A DNA stretch of 64,000 nucleotides from JAGWAJ01 sp965215155 (GTDB lineage Bacteria; Acidobacteriota; Vicinamibacteria; Vicinamibacterales; UBA8438): the NCBI GenBank assembly GCA_965215155.1, contig CBDCCY010000002.1, forward strand, positions 558,001-622,000. Direction: 5' to 3'. Under the pieces are notes generated by a model, which was not told where the DNA came from, searched no databases, and saw nothing but the letters and a program-made list of their open reading frames with translations. The first letter of the stretch is position 1, and each line of letters starts with the position of its first letter. A program made the position numbers and the translations under genes. Positions 1 through 8,950 of this stretch are shown here, piece by piece.

Positions 1-149
1 GCCTTGCCGTCCCAGGCCTCCGGGTCGGCCAGCACCTCCTCGACCTCCATGTAGAACTGCGTGCCGTCCTGCATCGTCGTCCAGACGAGGCCGGCGAACG
101 CGGCCGACAGTGCACCCGCGGTGATGACGATCCTCAGGGCCTTGGACAT
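1..149 (-). CDS. ccmE: CcmE-like haem chaperone, N-terminal part only
   Basis: The first 49 residues of a protein whose gene runs off the left edge of the window. A positively charged start is followed by a single hydrophobic segment (residues 6-22) and then FYMEVEEVLADPEAWDGK. This matches the start of CcmE, a membrane-anchored periplasmic protein that carries haem during cytochrome c maturation, where a phrase like FY..V.EV...PE.W.GK follows the anchor. The haem-binding His would lie outside the window, so the assignment rests on the N-terminus alone. The ATG at 147-149 is preceded by a GAGAGGAAC-type ribosome binding site. Confidence 0.65.
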   Translation of the reverse strand, partial: MSKALRIVITAGALSAAFAGLVWTTMQDGTQFYMEVEEVLADPEAWDGK

Positions 150-206
150 GGAGCGTGTTCCTCTCAGACGCGCAACCGCAAGAATATCGTCGTGGCCCTC
201 GCAGAG

Positions 207-803
207 TCAACGGGGACGCGTCGCAGCCGGGCTGCCGGGGGGTGCGCGGCCGTCCAGGCAGTCCAGGAGCCGGCCGACGAGCGGAATGGAGAGGCCGACC
301 ACGTTCGTGTAGGAGCCCTCGATGCGCTCGATGAAGCGCGAGCCGATCCCCTGCGCCGCGTACGCCCCGGCCTTGTCGTCCGGCTCGCCCGTCCCCACGT
401 ACCAGCGTATGCGCTCCGCGTCGAGATTCATGAAGGTCACCTGCGTCATCTCGACGCCGCGCACCGATCGTGCGTCGCGTACGAGGGAGACGCCGGTCAG
501 CACGGTGTGACGCCGGCCCGCCAGGAGGCCGAGCATCGCGGCGGCCTCGTTGGAATCCGCGGGCTTCCCGAGCACCCGCCCGTCGATGAGCACCACGGTA
601 TCGGCCCCGACGACCACGCGGCCGGGATAGCGGGGAGCCACGGCCCGCGCCTTGGCGGCGGCGAGCCGCTGAACGTACGCCACGGCCTCCTCGCCGCCGA
701 GGCGCCGCTCGTCGACGTTGGCCGGCGCGACGTCGAACGCGTATCCCGCCTCGGCCAGCAGGCGCGCCCGGCGGGGCGAGGCCGAGGCCAGCACGAACCG
801 CAC
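207..803 (-). CDS. maf: Maf-family nucleotide pyrophosphatase
   Basis: A 198-residue protein of normal Maf length. The family hydrolyses dTTP/UTP or related (including modified) nucleoside triphosphates to monophosphates in the cytoplasm. The N-terminus LASASPRRARLL is the diagnostic Maf signature (S-x-S-P-R-R). ADTVVLIDGRVLGKPAD (about residues 67-83) holds the catalytic Asp and the conserved GKP, and S-x-T-x-V follows near residue 165. It reads away from the DUF721/thiolase pair, with about 125 bp of shared upstream DNA. I cannot tell the dTTP/UTP subtype from the m7GTP subtype with certainty. Confidence 0.9.
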   Translation of the reverse strand: MRFVLASASPRRARLLAEAGYAFDVAPANVDERRLGGEEAVAYVQRLAAAKARAVAPRYPGRVVVGADTVVLIDGRVLGKPADSNEAAAMLGLLAGRRHTVLTGVSLVRDARSVRGVEMTQVTFMNLDAERIRWYVGTGEPDDKAGAYAAQGIGSRFIERIEGSYTNVVGLSIPLVGRLLDCLDGRAPPGSPAATRPR

Positions 804-928
804 GGCGCGATGCTACACTGAGTCGGGCGCGCCGGAGGGGGCTGCAATGCCCGCCGCCGGCCCGCACGCGGCCGGCGACGCCCGCATCCCGGGCGGCATG
901 CCGGGCCGGGATCGCCCGCGTCACGATC

Positions 929-1240
929 GTGAGAGCATCCGCCGCCATGGTGCCCGCCGGACGGTGCGCGGCGCACGCGCTGGCGCCTCTGCTCCGCCGG
1001 CAACCGCTGTCCCAGGCCAAGGTACGCCTCGCCTGGACGGCAACCGTGGGCGCGGCGGCGTCGCGTGCCACCGTCGTCGGCCTGCATGCCGACGGCACGC
1101 TCGCGGTCACTGCCGACACCGAGCACTGGCGCCGCGAGACGGCGCGCGCGAGCTCCACGATCCGCGCGCGCCTCGCGGAGTTGCTCGGCCCGGACGTCGT
1201 CAAGAAGATCACCGTCACGGAAGGACCTCGCCATGCGTGA
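929..1240 (+). CDS. DUF721 (DciA-like) protein
   Basis: A 103-residue basic protein. It shows the DUF721 pattern: an N-terminal helix, VRLAWTATVGAAASRAT in the place of the usual W..VVG..ia.hs, then DGTLAVTADTEHWRRE matching the g.L.V.v.s..Wa.el strand-turn-helix. DUF721 includes DciA, the ancestral loader of the replicative helicase in bacteria lacking DnaC, but family members vary and the role here is inferred. The GTG at 929 gives the longest form and the ATG at 947 is an equal candidate. Its TGA (1238-1240) overlaps the thiolase ATG (1233), so the two are translationally coupled. Confidence 0.6.
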   Translation: MRASAAMVPAGRCAAHALAPLLRRQPLSQAKVRLAWTATVGAAASRATVVGLHADGTLAVTADTEHWRRETARASSTIRARLAELLGPDVVKKITVTEGPRHA

Positions 1241-2417
1241 ATCCGTCATCACCAGTGCCGTCCGGCTCCCCACGGGCAAGTTCCTCGGGGCGCTCCACAC
1301 GCTCCCGGCCACGGACCTCGGCGCGCGCGTCGTGCGCGAGGCGGTGGCGCGCGCGGGCATAGACCCGGGCGCGGTCGACGAGTGCATCATGGGCAACGTG
1401 GTCTCGGCCGGGCTCGGCCAGGCGCCGGCCCGGCAGGCCGCGCTGCGCGGCGGTCTCCCGGAGCACGTCGGCGCCCTGACGATCAACAAGGTGTGCGGCT
1501 CGGGCCTGAAGGCGGTCATGCTGGCGGCCCAGGGCATCGCCACCGGCGACATCGACGTCGCCGTCGCGGGCGGCATGGAATCCATGAGCAACTGCCCCTA
1601 CATGCTCCCGAAGGCGCGGACCGGCATGCGCATGGGGAACGGCGACGTCCTCGACGCGATGATGCACGACGGGCTGTGGTGCGCGATCGAGGACTGGTCG
1701 ATGGGCCTCGCGGCCGAAGCGGTCGTCGAGCGCTACGGCGTCAGCCGCGAGGACCAGGACAGCTTCGCGGCCGGCAGCCACCAGAAGGCGGCCGCGGCCA
1801 TCGACGCCTGCTGGTTCAAGGACGAGATCCTGCCGGTGGAGATCCCGCAGCGGCGCGGCGATCCGATCCGACTGGAGTACGACGAGGGCGTGCGGCCCGA
1901 TTGCACCGCCGCGTCGCTCGGGCGGCTGCGGCCGGCGTTCAAGAAGGACGGCGGCACCGTGACGGCCGGAAACGCGCCCGGCGTGAACGACGGCGCGGCG
2001 GCGGTCGTGGTCATGGCGGCAGAGAAGGCGGAGGCGCTCGGGGTGGAGCCGCTGGCCCGCATCGTCGGCCAGGCCGTGACCGGCCGGCCGGCCAAGTGGC
2101 TGCTGATGACCCCGGTCGAGGCGGTTCGGAAGGTGCTGGCGAAGGTCGGCTGGCGCCTCGACGACGTCGACCTGATCGAGCTCAACGAGGCCTTCTCGGC
2201 CCAGGCGGTCGCGGTCATCCGCGAACTCGGCGCGGATCCCGCCCGCGTCAACGTCAACGGCGGCGCGGTCGCCCTCGGCCATCCGATCGGCGCGAGCGGC
2301 GCCCGCATCCTGACGACGCTGCTCTACGCGCTCCGGAACCGCGGTCTGAAGCGGGGCATCGCCACGCTCTGCCTGGGCGGCGGGAACGGCGTGGCCCTCG
2401 CGGTCGAGCGCGTCTGA
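1233..2417 (+). CDS. Acetyl-CoA C-acyltransferase (thiolase)
   Basis: A 394-residue thiolase of standard length. Thiolases condense two acyl-CoAs, or cleave 3-ketoacyl-CoA, in the cytosol. The nucleophilic Cys lies in NKVCGSGLKA (about residue 89), the histidine in GGAVALGHPIGASGAR and the second cysteine in CLGGGNG near the C-terminus. GMESMSNCPYMLP is typical of the acetoacetyl-CoA (PhaA/AtoB) type. The start at 1233 has GGAAGGAC just upstream and overlaps the DUF721 stop. Biosynthetic and degradative roles cannot be separated from sequence, and no beta-oxidation genes are adjacent. Confidence 0.93.
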   Translation: MRESVITSAVRLPTGKFLGALHTLPATDLGARVVREAVARAGIDPGAVDECIMGNVVSAGLGQAPARQAALRGGLPEHVGALTINKVCGSGLKAVMLAAQGIATGDIDVAVAGGMESMSNCPYMLPKARTGMRMGNGDVLDAMMHDGLWCAIEDWSMGLAAEAVVERYGVSREDQDSFAAGSHQKAAAAIDACWFKDEILPVEIPQRRGDPIRLEYDEGVRPDCTAASLGRLRPAFKKDGGTVTAGNAPGVNDGAAAVVVMAAEKAEALGVEPLARIVGQAVTGRPAKWLLMTPVEAVRKVLAKVGWRLDDVDLIELNEAFSAQAVAVIRELGADPARVNVNGGAVALGHPIGASGARILTTLLYALRNRGLKRGIATLCLGGGNGVALAVERV

Positions 2418-2440
2418 CCTCGGTCACGCATCGTCCGGCG

Positions 2441-3514
2441 TCAGTCACGCATCGTCCAGAAGGCGATGCCCCCGGCCTGCTTGCCGACGTTGGCGGTGCC
2501 GACGCGCTCGCCCGTCGGCACGTGGTAGACCTCGACCGTGCCCGGCTCGCTGCCGACGCCTTCCAGCGTGACGAAGGCGTACCGGCCGTCCGGCGTGATG
2601 ACGACCCCGTGCGGAATGGTGCGCGTGGTCGCGACGCGCGCGCGTTCCTCGCCGGTCGCGAGATCCCAGAAGCCGACGGCGGCTCCCCCCTTGTAGGTGG
2701 CCACCAGCGTCGACCCGTCGGGAGTCACGTCGAGGTTGTACGGCCCCGCCCCGGTCTCGAACGTCCGGTCCACCGTCCACGTCGCGAGGTCGACTTCGAA
2801 GATGCGCGCCACGTTGTTCCCGGTGACGTAGACCTTGCCGCCCGCCGTCGGGGCGGTCACCCAGGTCGGCTGCACGCCGGCGCCGAGCGGGAGGCGGCGG
2901 CGCACCGCGAACGCGAGCGCGTCGACCTCGACCAGTTCGGAGTCCATCATGTTGACGGAGTAGTGGCGCGTCCCGTTACGGTCGAAGCGCGACCCGTGCG
3001 GCATGACGCCGGTCGGGATGCGGGCGACCTCGATCATCGTCTCCGCTTCCACGGCGGAGATCGTGCTCGGCTCCATCGCCCCGTGCAGGTTGAAGTTGAC
3101 GACGTACAGCAGGCCGGTTGCCGGCGAGACCGCGAGCGTGGCCGGGAACAGGCCGAGGGTGACGTCGCCGGCCCACAGGTCGGTACCCGTCTCGTACTTG
3201 TGCACGGAACCGAACGGGAAACCGTGCGCGATGGCGACGTACCAATGGCGGCCGTCGGGGCTCACGGTGATCCCGTGCGGCCCCTCGGTCTCGGTCGGAT
3301 AGCTGCCCACCGTCACCGTCTTCACGACCTCCACGCCGCCCGGGCCGTAGCGGACGACGGAGACCTCGTCGTCCGACTCGGCGCAGACGTACACGTAGTA
3401 GCTGTGCGGCGGCGTCCCGGGCGTGGCCCCGGCGCTCTCCGGAGCGGCGGCGGCACCCGTGAGGACGGCCGCGAGCAGGGTCGCCGCCCGACGGCCGGCG
3501 CGCGGAGTCGTCAT
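2441..3514 (-). CDS. Secreted YncE-like beta-propeller protein
   Basis: A 357-residue protein with an Ala-rich signal peptide (about residues 1-27), then repeated blades of the YVTN/YncE type: GITVSPDGRHWYVAI, ATLAVSPATGLLYVVNF, NLDVTPDGSTLVATY and GVVITPDGRYAFVTL. Such propellers fold in the periplasm or outside and are often described as surface or metal-related proteins, but no enzymatic residues can be assigned. The ATG at 3514 lies 10 nt after the stop of the upstream LVIVD protein gene on the same strand, so the pair is probably co-transcribed and may act together. Confidence 0.7.
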   Translation of the reverse strand: MTTPRAGRRAATLLAAVLTGAAAAPESAGATPGTPPHSYYVYVCAESDDEVSVVRYGPGGVEVVKTVTVGSYPTETEGPHGITVSPDGRHWYVAIAHGFPFGSVHKYETGTDLWAGDVTLGLFPATLAVSPATGLLYVVNFNLHGAMEPSTISAVEAETMIEVARIPTGVMPHGSRFDRNGTRHYSVNMMDSELVEVDALAFAVRRRLPLGAGVQPTWVTAPTAGGKVYVTGNNVARIFEVDLATWTVDRTFETGAGPYNLDVTPDGSTLVATYKGGAAVGFWDLATGEERARVATTRTIPHGVVITPDGRYAFVTLEGVGSEPGTVEVYHVPTGERVGTANVGKQAGGIAFWTMRD

Positions 3515-3524
3515 CGCTGCACCC

Positions 3525-5597
3525 CTACTGCGGCTCGCCGATGATGCGCGCAGGCCCGCTGCGCTCCACGAGCCGCACGGCCCACAAGCCGCTGTTGTAG
3601 TCCGTGAAGAAGATGTGGCCCTTGTACGGCTGCGGTCCCCAGACGAACGGGGCGTTGGCGACGAAGCCATCCGGATCGAAGGGCACGAACATCGCGATCT
3701 CGCGGCCCTGCCGGTACAGGTCGCCGAGGAGCTCGCCGGAGACGTCGACGACGCGGAGGCCGCCCGGATAGTAGTAGCCCACGTAGAGGACGTCGTCCTC
3801 CACCCAGAGGTTGTGCGACCCGGCCTCCGGAACCTGATAGCGCGCCACCTCGCGCGGGTCGTCCCAGTCGCTCCAGTCGATGACATGGATCCAGCCGGCG
3901 GTTCGCATCGGCGTACCGCCGCCCTCGTCCCGCTCGACGCCCGAGGCGCCGTAGGGGTACGCCTCGTCGCCCGCGAAGAGGTAGAACGTACCGGTGGAGC
4001 GGCTCTTGTAGGGAAACGCGGCATGGTTCCAGCCGCTCGGATAGGCGTAGCGCCCGAGCTCGACCGGCCTCTGCGGCGTTCCGCCCCGGCCGCCGCCGCC
4101 GACGTCGAACGCAACGACCCCGTCGGTCCAGTTGGAGGAGAAGGCCACGCCGTCGGTCACCCAGACGTCGTGGACGGCATGACCGGGCGTGTCGAGCTCG
4201 ACGCGCCCCACGCGCTCCGGGTTCCGGGGATCCTCGATGCTGACGATGTCGTAGCGGCGCCCGGCGCTCAGGGCATAGACGTGGTCCTCGTCGATGAAGA
4301 CGTTGTGGACGCCCCCCGTCAACTGATCGGTGAACTCCGACAGCACCGGCACGCCCTCCCGCGGGTTGCCGACGCCGAGGACGACGAAGCCGTTGCGCCG
4401 ATTGGATGCACCCTCGCGGCTGATGACCGCGATGTCCCCCGCCGCCGACACCTTCACGTCGTTCACCGAGCGCGCGTCGACCTGCGGTGCATGGAGCCTC
4501 TCGATCCGCGACGGATCGGTGACGTCCCAGACGTAGGCGTGGCCGTCGGCGCCCCACGTGCCGGTGATCGCGTAGTCGCGGCCGTCCGTCCCTTCCCAGA
4601 CCCACAGATCCGACGAACGGCGATCGAGCACCCGGCCGCGGCCGACCACCTCGATGCCCCGGCGGACGTCCCGCGGCGTAATCGCTACCGTCTTCGTCGC
4701 CGAATGGGCTCCCGTGGTTGCCACTACCGTGTACGTGCCGGACCTCTCCGCCACGAACCGTCCGTCCTCGCTGATGTGGGCCGGCGAGCCGGCCGCGATG
4801 ATCCCGGGCGCGGTCTCGCCGCCGACCGCGAACTGGACCGGCATTCCCCGGACGGCCAGCCCGCGCGCGTCGCGGGCGGAAGCCGTGAAGCGGATCACGT
4901 CCCCCGTCCGACCGCCCTCCGCGCTGGCGTCGAGATCGAGAGCGGTCGTGGGGTTGTCCTCGACCTCGATCGACAGGGTATCGAGCACGTCCCCGGCCCG
5001 GGCGGTGATGTCGACGGCTCCGGGGCGGCCGAGCGTCAGGAAGCCGAACCCGTCGATCGCGGCCGTTCGAGAATCGCTGCTGCCGAAAACGACCGGGACA
5101 TCGTCGCGCGTCGTGCCGGTCGCGTCGACGACCGTCGCCCGCACGCGGGGTCGGGTGCCGACGTAGAACCTCGGGGGAACGTCGTGGAACGACACGCGCT
5201 CCACCGGCGGCAGCGGCACCGTGACGGCAATCTCGGCTCGGGCCCGCATCTCCCCCCGCGGGCTCCGGTCCGTCGGATCGGCCGGCACGAGCGCGACGAG
5301 CGTGAACTCGCCGGGGCGGTAGGCCTCCACCTCACCGGCCTGCGTGACCCCTACACTGGCGCGCGCACGGGAGTAGAAGACGACCGTTGCGTCGTCGACG
5401 ACGTCGCCGTCGGCATCGCGGACCGTCGCGGCCAGCGTCTGCTTCCCCCCGACCTCCAGCGTCACGGACTCCGGCTCGACGGTCACCGTCCAGGCCCGTT
5501 CCTCGCCCTCCTGCTGTCCCGTCGCCGCACCTGCCGGAAGCGGAGCCGAGAGAAAGGCCGCGGCGGCCAGCAACGCGGCGCAGCGGGATCCTGTCAC
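3525..5597 (-). CDS. Secreted protein with Ig-like repeats and an LVIVD-type propeller
   Basis: About 690 residues. The GTG at 5597 is chosen because AGGAGGGCGAC stands immediately upstream and the next codons encode a signal peptide ending near GAAT. Residues about 30-330 are Ig-like (Big-type) repeats: VTVEPESVTLEVGGKQTLAATV, then segments with RPRVRATVVDATG and RFTASARDARG. From about 350 there are LVIVD-type blades such as GHAYVWDVTDPSRIERL, VSIEDPRNPERVGRVEL, WIHVIDWSDWDDPREVARY and LRVVDVSGELLGDL. This combination is common in secreted acidobacterial proteins of unknown role. An extracytoplasmic binding or scaffold function is likely, with no catalytic motif. It lies upstream of the YncE-like gene. 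Confidence 0.72.
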   Translation of the reverse strand: MTGSRCAALLAAAAFLSAPLPAGAATGQQEGEERAWTVTVEPESVTLEVGGKQTLAATVRDADGDVVDDATVVFYSRARASVGVTQAGEVEAYRPGEFTLVALVPADPTDRSPRGEMRARAEIAVTVPLPPVERVSFHDVPPRFYVGTRPRVRATVVDATGTTRDDVPVVFGSSDSRTAAIDGFGFLTLGRPGAVDITARAGDVLDTLSIEVEDNPTTALDLDASAEGGRTGDVIRFTASARDARGLAVRGMPVQFAVGGETAPGIIAAGSPAHISEDGRFVAERSGTYTVVATTGAHSATKTVAITPRDVRRGIEVVGRGRVLDRRSSDLWVWEGTDGRDYAITGTWGADGHAYVWDVTDPSRIERLHAPQVDARSVNDVKVSAAGDIAVISREGASNRRNGFVVLGVGNPREGVPVLSEFTDQLTGGVHNVFIDEDHVYALSAGRRYDIVSIEDPRNPERVGRVELDTPGHAVHDVWVTDGVAFSSNWTDGVVAFDVGGGGRGGTPQRPVELGRYAYPSGWNHAAFPYKSRSTGTFYLFAGDEAYPYGASGVERDEGGGTPMRTAGWIHVIDWSDWDDPREVARYQVPEAGSHNLWVEDDVLYVGYYYPGGLRVVDVSGELLGDLYRQGREIAMFVPFDPDGFVANAPFVWGPQPYKGHIFFTDYNSGLWAVRLVERSGPARIIGEPQ

Positions 5598-5917
5598 GTC
5601 GCCCTCCTCCTGATCGTGTCCGCGCACGGAACGCGGGCCACGCGCGCCGCCTCGGCGCCCGGGCCTCACGCAGGATCAGCGTAACATCCCTTGAGGATTT
5701 CCGCCGGCTGCAGTTCCTGCCCGGCGGGGCGGCGACGGAGCATGCGAGAATTGCATCGCGGAGCCCATGGGGCGAAAGTCCGCCTCTCGGGTAAGGCATT
5801 TGTAATCACTCATATAGGGTTTCCTGACGTAGACGTTTTCGCTTCTCCGTGGTATGGTACGGCTCTCGCATCAGTCGTGGCGAGTCGCCGCGACCCGCGG
5901 CGCGAACGGGAGCCAGC
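5598..5917. other. Divergent intergenic region upstream of recA
   Basis: About 320 bp between the divergent LVIVD gene and recA, with no supported ORF. AT content rises at 5798-5830 and 5835-5860, where the recA promoter probably lies. TATGGT at 5857 resembles a -10 box, but I see no convincing -35 or LexA palindrome. A small G/C-rich hairpin can be drawn at 5767-5795. I do not assign a riboswitch. Confidence 0.4.
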
Positions 5918-6985
5918 ATGCCGACACCGACCGACCGTCTCGAACGGGAGCGAACCAAGGCCATCGACATCGCCGTCGGCCAGATCGAAAAGCAGTTCGG
6001 CAAGGGCTCGATCATGCGGTTGGGCCAGGACGGCGCCCTGACGGGCGTCACCAGCATCTCGACCGGGGCGATAAGCATCGATTACGCGCTCGGCGTCGGC
6101 GGTGTGCCCCGTGGCCGCGTGGTCGAGATCTACGGTCCGGAGGCATCCGGCAAGACGACGCTCGCCCTCCAGGTGATCGCCCACGCGCAGAAGCGCGGCG
6201 GCAACGCGGCGTTCGTCGACGCCGAGCACGCGCTCGACCCGACCTACGCGACCCGCCTCGGGGTCGACCTCGACAACCTGCTCGTCTCGCAGCCGGACCA
6301 CGGCGAGCAGGCCCTGGAGATCGTCGAGGTCCTCGTCCGCTCCGGAGGCGTCGACGTAGTGGTCGTCGACTCGGTTGCCGCGCTCGTGCCCCGCGCCGAG
6401 ATCGAGGGCGAGATGGGCGAGGCCCAGGTCGGCCTCCAGGCGCGCCTGATGTCCCAGGCCCTGCGCAAGCTGACCGGCGTCGTCGCGAAATCGAAGACGT
6501 GCCTCATCTTCATCAACCAGCTTCGCGAAAAGATCGGCGTCATGTTCGGCAACCCCGAGACCACGACCGGGGGACGCGCCCTGAAGTTCTACTCGTCCGT
6601 CCGGATCGACATCCGCCGGATCGGCGCCATCAAGGACGGGGAGCGCGTGGTCGGGGGCCGCACGCGCGTCAAGGTGGTCAAGAACAAGGTGGCTCCGCCG
6701 TTCCGGGTGGCCGAATTCGATGTCGTGTACGGGGAAGGGATTTCCCGCGAAGGCGACCTCCTCGACCTTGCCGTCGACCGGCGGATCGTCGAGAAGAGCG
6801 GCGCCTGGTTCTCGTACGACGGCGAGCGGCTCGGCCAGGGACGCGAGAACGTGAAGGGACTGCTCCGCCAAAAGCCGGAACTCTTCCAGGTGATCGAGCA
6901 ACGCGTCCGGGCGGATCTGGGCCTCCAGGGCGAGGCCCCGGCGGCGCAGCCGGCCGCGGCACCCGCCCTGGAGTCTGCGCGGTAG
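5918..6985 (+). CDS. recA: RecA recombinase
   Basis: A 355-residue RecA that polymerises on single-stranded DNA, promotes strand exchange and triggers LexA self-cleavage. It shows the N-terminal AIDIAVGQIEKQFGKGSIMRLG, Walker A GPEASGKTT (about residues 70-78), Walker B VVVVDSVAALVP, the L2 region with MFGNPETTTGGRALKF, and INQLREKIGVMF. The C-terminal tail is short and Ala/Pro-rich (APAAQPAAAPALE) instead of the usual acidic tail. The ATG at 5918 is chosen because homology starts there; an in-frame ATG at 5849 would add 23 unlike residues. Confidence 0.98.
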   Translation: MPTPTDRLERERTKAIDIAVGQIEKQFGKGSIMRLGQDGALTGVTSISTGAISIDYALGVGGVPRGRVVEIYGPEASGKTTLALQVIAHAQKRGGNAAFVDAEHALDPTYATRLGVDLDNLLVSQPDHGEQALEIVEVLVRSGGVDVVVVDSVAALVPRAEIEGEMGEAQVGLQARLMSQALRKLTGVVAKSKTCLIFINQLREKIGVMFGNPETTTGGRALKFYSSVRIDIRRIGAIKDGERVVGGRTRVKVVKNKVAPPFRVAEFDVVYGEGISREGDLLDLAVDRRIVEKSGAWFSYDGERLGQGRENVKGLLRQKPELFQVIEQRVRADLGLQGEAPAAQPAAAPALESAR

Positions 6986-7025
6986 AAGGGCGCGGCCGCC
7001 CGCCGCCGAAGGGCGCGCGGTCGAG

Positions 7026-7442
7026 CTACGGCGGAGACCCGGGGGGTTGCGGCGTCCGCTTCACTACGAACACCAGTTCGCCGGGCCGCATCAGGCCCAG
7101 TTCCTCACGCGCGACCGCCTCGATCGCGCGCGGGTCCTCGCGCAGCCGGCGGACCTGTTCGCGCAGCGCCGCGTTTTCCCGCCGGATGTCCGCAATGCTT
7201 GCGGTCAAGGCGCCATGCGCCCGACCCGCCGTCAGTCTGGCAAACAGGCCGCTCTCTCCGGCCAACGCGTTCGCGACGAGCATGCTGGCTACGAAGATGA
7301 GCAGCCAGCGCGTCCTCCGGCGCTTCAGGTTGCGTCGAGCGACGCCGACGAGGGGGGCGGCCGGGTCGGGCGGCTCGTCGACCGATTCGGGCTGGCCCAC
7401 CGGGGCGAGCCCCGACAGGCCCAGAGTGCTCAGCTTACTCAC
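7026..7442 (-). CDS. FtsB/DivIC-family septum protein
   Basis: A 138-residue single-pass protein. About 48 cytoplasmic residues, including a basic RRNLKRRRTRW, precede a membrane segment WLLIFVASMLVANALAG, then a coiled coil (ADIRRENAALREQVRRLRED) and the family ending AREELGLMRPGELVFVV. FtsB/DivIC proteins join FtsL and FtsQ at the division site. The GTG start at 7442 overlaps the stop of the upstream M16 gene as GTGA, so translation is coupled. The long N-terminal cytoplasmic part is more than the FtsB minimum. Confidence 0.75.
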   Translation of the reverse strand: MSKLSTLGLSGLAPVGQPESVDEPPDPAAPLVGVARRNLKRRRTRWLLIFVASMLVANALAGESGLFARLTAGRAHGALTASIADIRRENAALREQVRRLREDPRAIEAVAREELGLMRPGELVFVVKRTPQPPGSPP

Positions 7443-8950
7443 GGCGAAGAAGGGTACTCCATCGTGAACGGGTCCGGCAGCGGGATTCGGGTCGGCGCGC
7501 CGTCGGCCAATCGGTCGAGCGTGTAGTCCGGGTTGTCCGGGTCGCCCTCCGCAATCGTCGCCAGGTCGCCGACGACGAGAAGGACGAGCTGGTCGGGGTG
7601 CAGGTACTCGCGCGCCACACGGAGGACGTCGTCGGCCGTCACGGCGGCGATCCGCTCGCGGTAGGTCGCGATGTACGACGGATCGCGCCCGGTGTACTCG
7701 TCGTTGGCGAAGAGGCCGGCCGTGGACGCGGCGCTCGAGAAGTTGCGGCTGAACGTCTCGACGAACGAGGCAATCGAGGTGTTGAGCTCCGCCTCCGAGA
7801 CCGGTTCGGACCGGATGCGCTCGATCTCCTCCAGCACGATGGCTGCGGCGCGCGCGACGGTCTCGCTCCGCGACTGGAAGCTGGCGCGGAACGTCCCCTC
7901 GTAGTACGTGCCGAGCGCGAAGGACGAGTAGGCCCCGTAGGCCAGTCCCTCGTCGGACCGAATCCGGGTCAGCAGGCGGGCGCTGAAGCCGCCGCCGCCC
8001 AGGATGTCGTTCATCACGATCAAGGCGTAGCGGTCGGGGTTGTCGCGCGTCGTGCCGAGGTGCCCGATCGATACGCGCCCCTGGTTGACGTCGTCCTTGT
8101 CGACGACGTACAGGCCGCTCTGCGGCTGGTGGTTCGGCAACGGTACGGCGGCGACGGCCGCGGCGGTCGCGGGCCAACCGTCGAGGCGGGCCTCGATCCT
8201 CGGCAGGATCTCCTCCGGCTCGACGTCGCCGGAGATCGCGAAGACGAAGCGGCCCGGGTGGTAGTGCTCGCGGTGGAACGCGACCAGGTCGTCGCGCGTG
8301 ATGCCGTCCACGTCCGCCTGCGTGACCGGCCGCGTCGTGAAGTGTCCGTCCCCGCGCAACAACCGGCGCCACTCCCGCTGCTCGATGCCCTGCGTGCTGT
8401 CGTTCCGCCGTTCCATCTGCTGCAGGAGCTGGCTCTTCGCCAGGTCGAGCCGATCCGGGTCGAACCGCGGCGAGCGCAGCATCTCGAAGAAGAGATCGAG
8501 CGTCTGGTCGAGGTCCTTCGTGAGGCAGTTCATGCTGGCGCGCCCGACGGTGTCGTCGATGCCGGAGCGCAGGTTCGCAGCCAGGAACGCCACCTCCTCG
8601 TCGAAATCCCCGGGTGCGAGGCCGGCCGTGCCGCCGGCGCGCATCTGGCCGCCGACGAGCGACGCCAGCCCGGCCTTGCCGGGCGGCTCCAGGTAGGAGC
8701 CGGTGCGCACGAGCACGCTGACGGTGACCAGCGGCAGCGTGTGGTCCGGAACGACGAACGCAACGACACCGTTCGACAGGACGTGCCGGTGGCTCGCCGC
8801 GTCGGGCGGGTCGAACTCCAGCGGCTCGAAGTGGAGGTCGCTGGGATGGGCCGGAATCGGTTGGGCGCCGGCAGGCGCCGGCGGCCACACGGCAAGCGCG
8901 AGCAGGCAAGCGGCCGCAAGCGCGCCGCGGAACGGACGCGCGCCCGTCAT
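7439..8950 (-). CDS. M16 peptidase homologue lacking the zinc motif
   Basis: A 503-residue secreted M16-family protein (signal peptide about residues 1-29). The usual HxxEH zinc site is replaced: the matching helix reads KAGLASLVGGQMRAGG. It keeps the fold marks of M16 (LSNGVVAFVVPDHTLPLVTV near the start, FHREHYHPGRFVFAISGDV in the middle). Such inactive partners normally pair with an active M16 subunit, as in bacterial PqqF/L-like pairs and the mitochondrial MPP alpha/beta pair. The active partner is the gene directly upstream, overlapping by 4 nt (ATGA). Substrate unknown. Confidence 0.85.
   Translation of the reverse strand: MTGARPFRGALAAACLLALAVWPPAPAGAQPIPAHPSDLHFEPLEFDPPDAASHRHVLSNGVVAFVVPDHTLPLVTVSVLVRTGSYLEPPGKAGLASLVGGQMRAGGTAGLAPGDFDEEVAFLAANLRSGIDDTVGRASMNCLTKDLDQTLDLFFEMLRSPRFDPDRLDLAKSQLLQQMERRNDSTQGIEQREWRRLLRGDGHFTTRPVTQADVDGITRDDLVAFHREHYHPGRFVFAISGDVEPEEILPRIEARLDGWPATAAAVAAVPLPNHQPQSGLYVVDKDDVNQGRVSIGHLGTTRDNPDRYALIVMNDILGGGGFSARLLTRIRSDEGLAYGAYSSFALGTYYEGTFRASFQSRSETVARAAAIVLEEIERIRSEPVSEAELNTSIASFVETFSRNFSSAASTAGLFANDEYTGRDPSYIATYRERIAAVTADDVLRVAREYLHPDQLVLLVVGDLATIAEGDPDNPDYTLDRLADGAPTRIPLPDPFTMEYPSSP

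Noticed and set aside
192..821. Plus-strand ORF antisense to maf
   Set aside because: The minus strand has a clear Maf protein with catalytic motifs; the plus frame is a GC-driven shadow.
5767..5830. A riboswitch upstream of recA
   Set aside because: A hairpin can be drawn, but I could not match any known riboswitch consensus, and recA has no known riboswitch.
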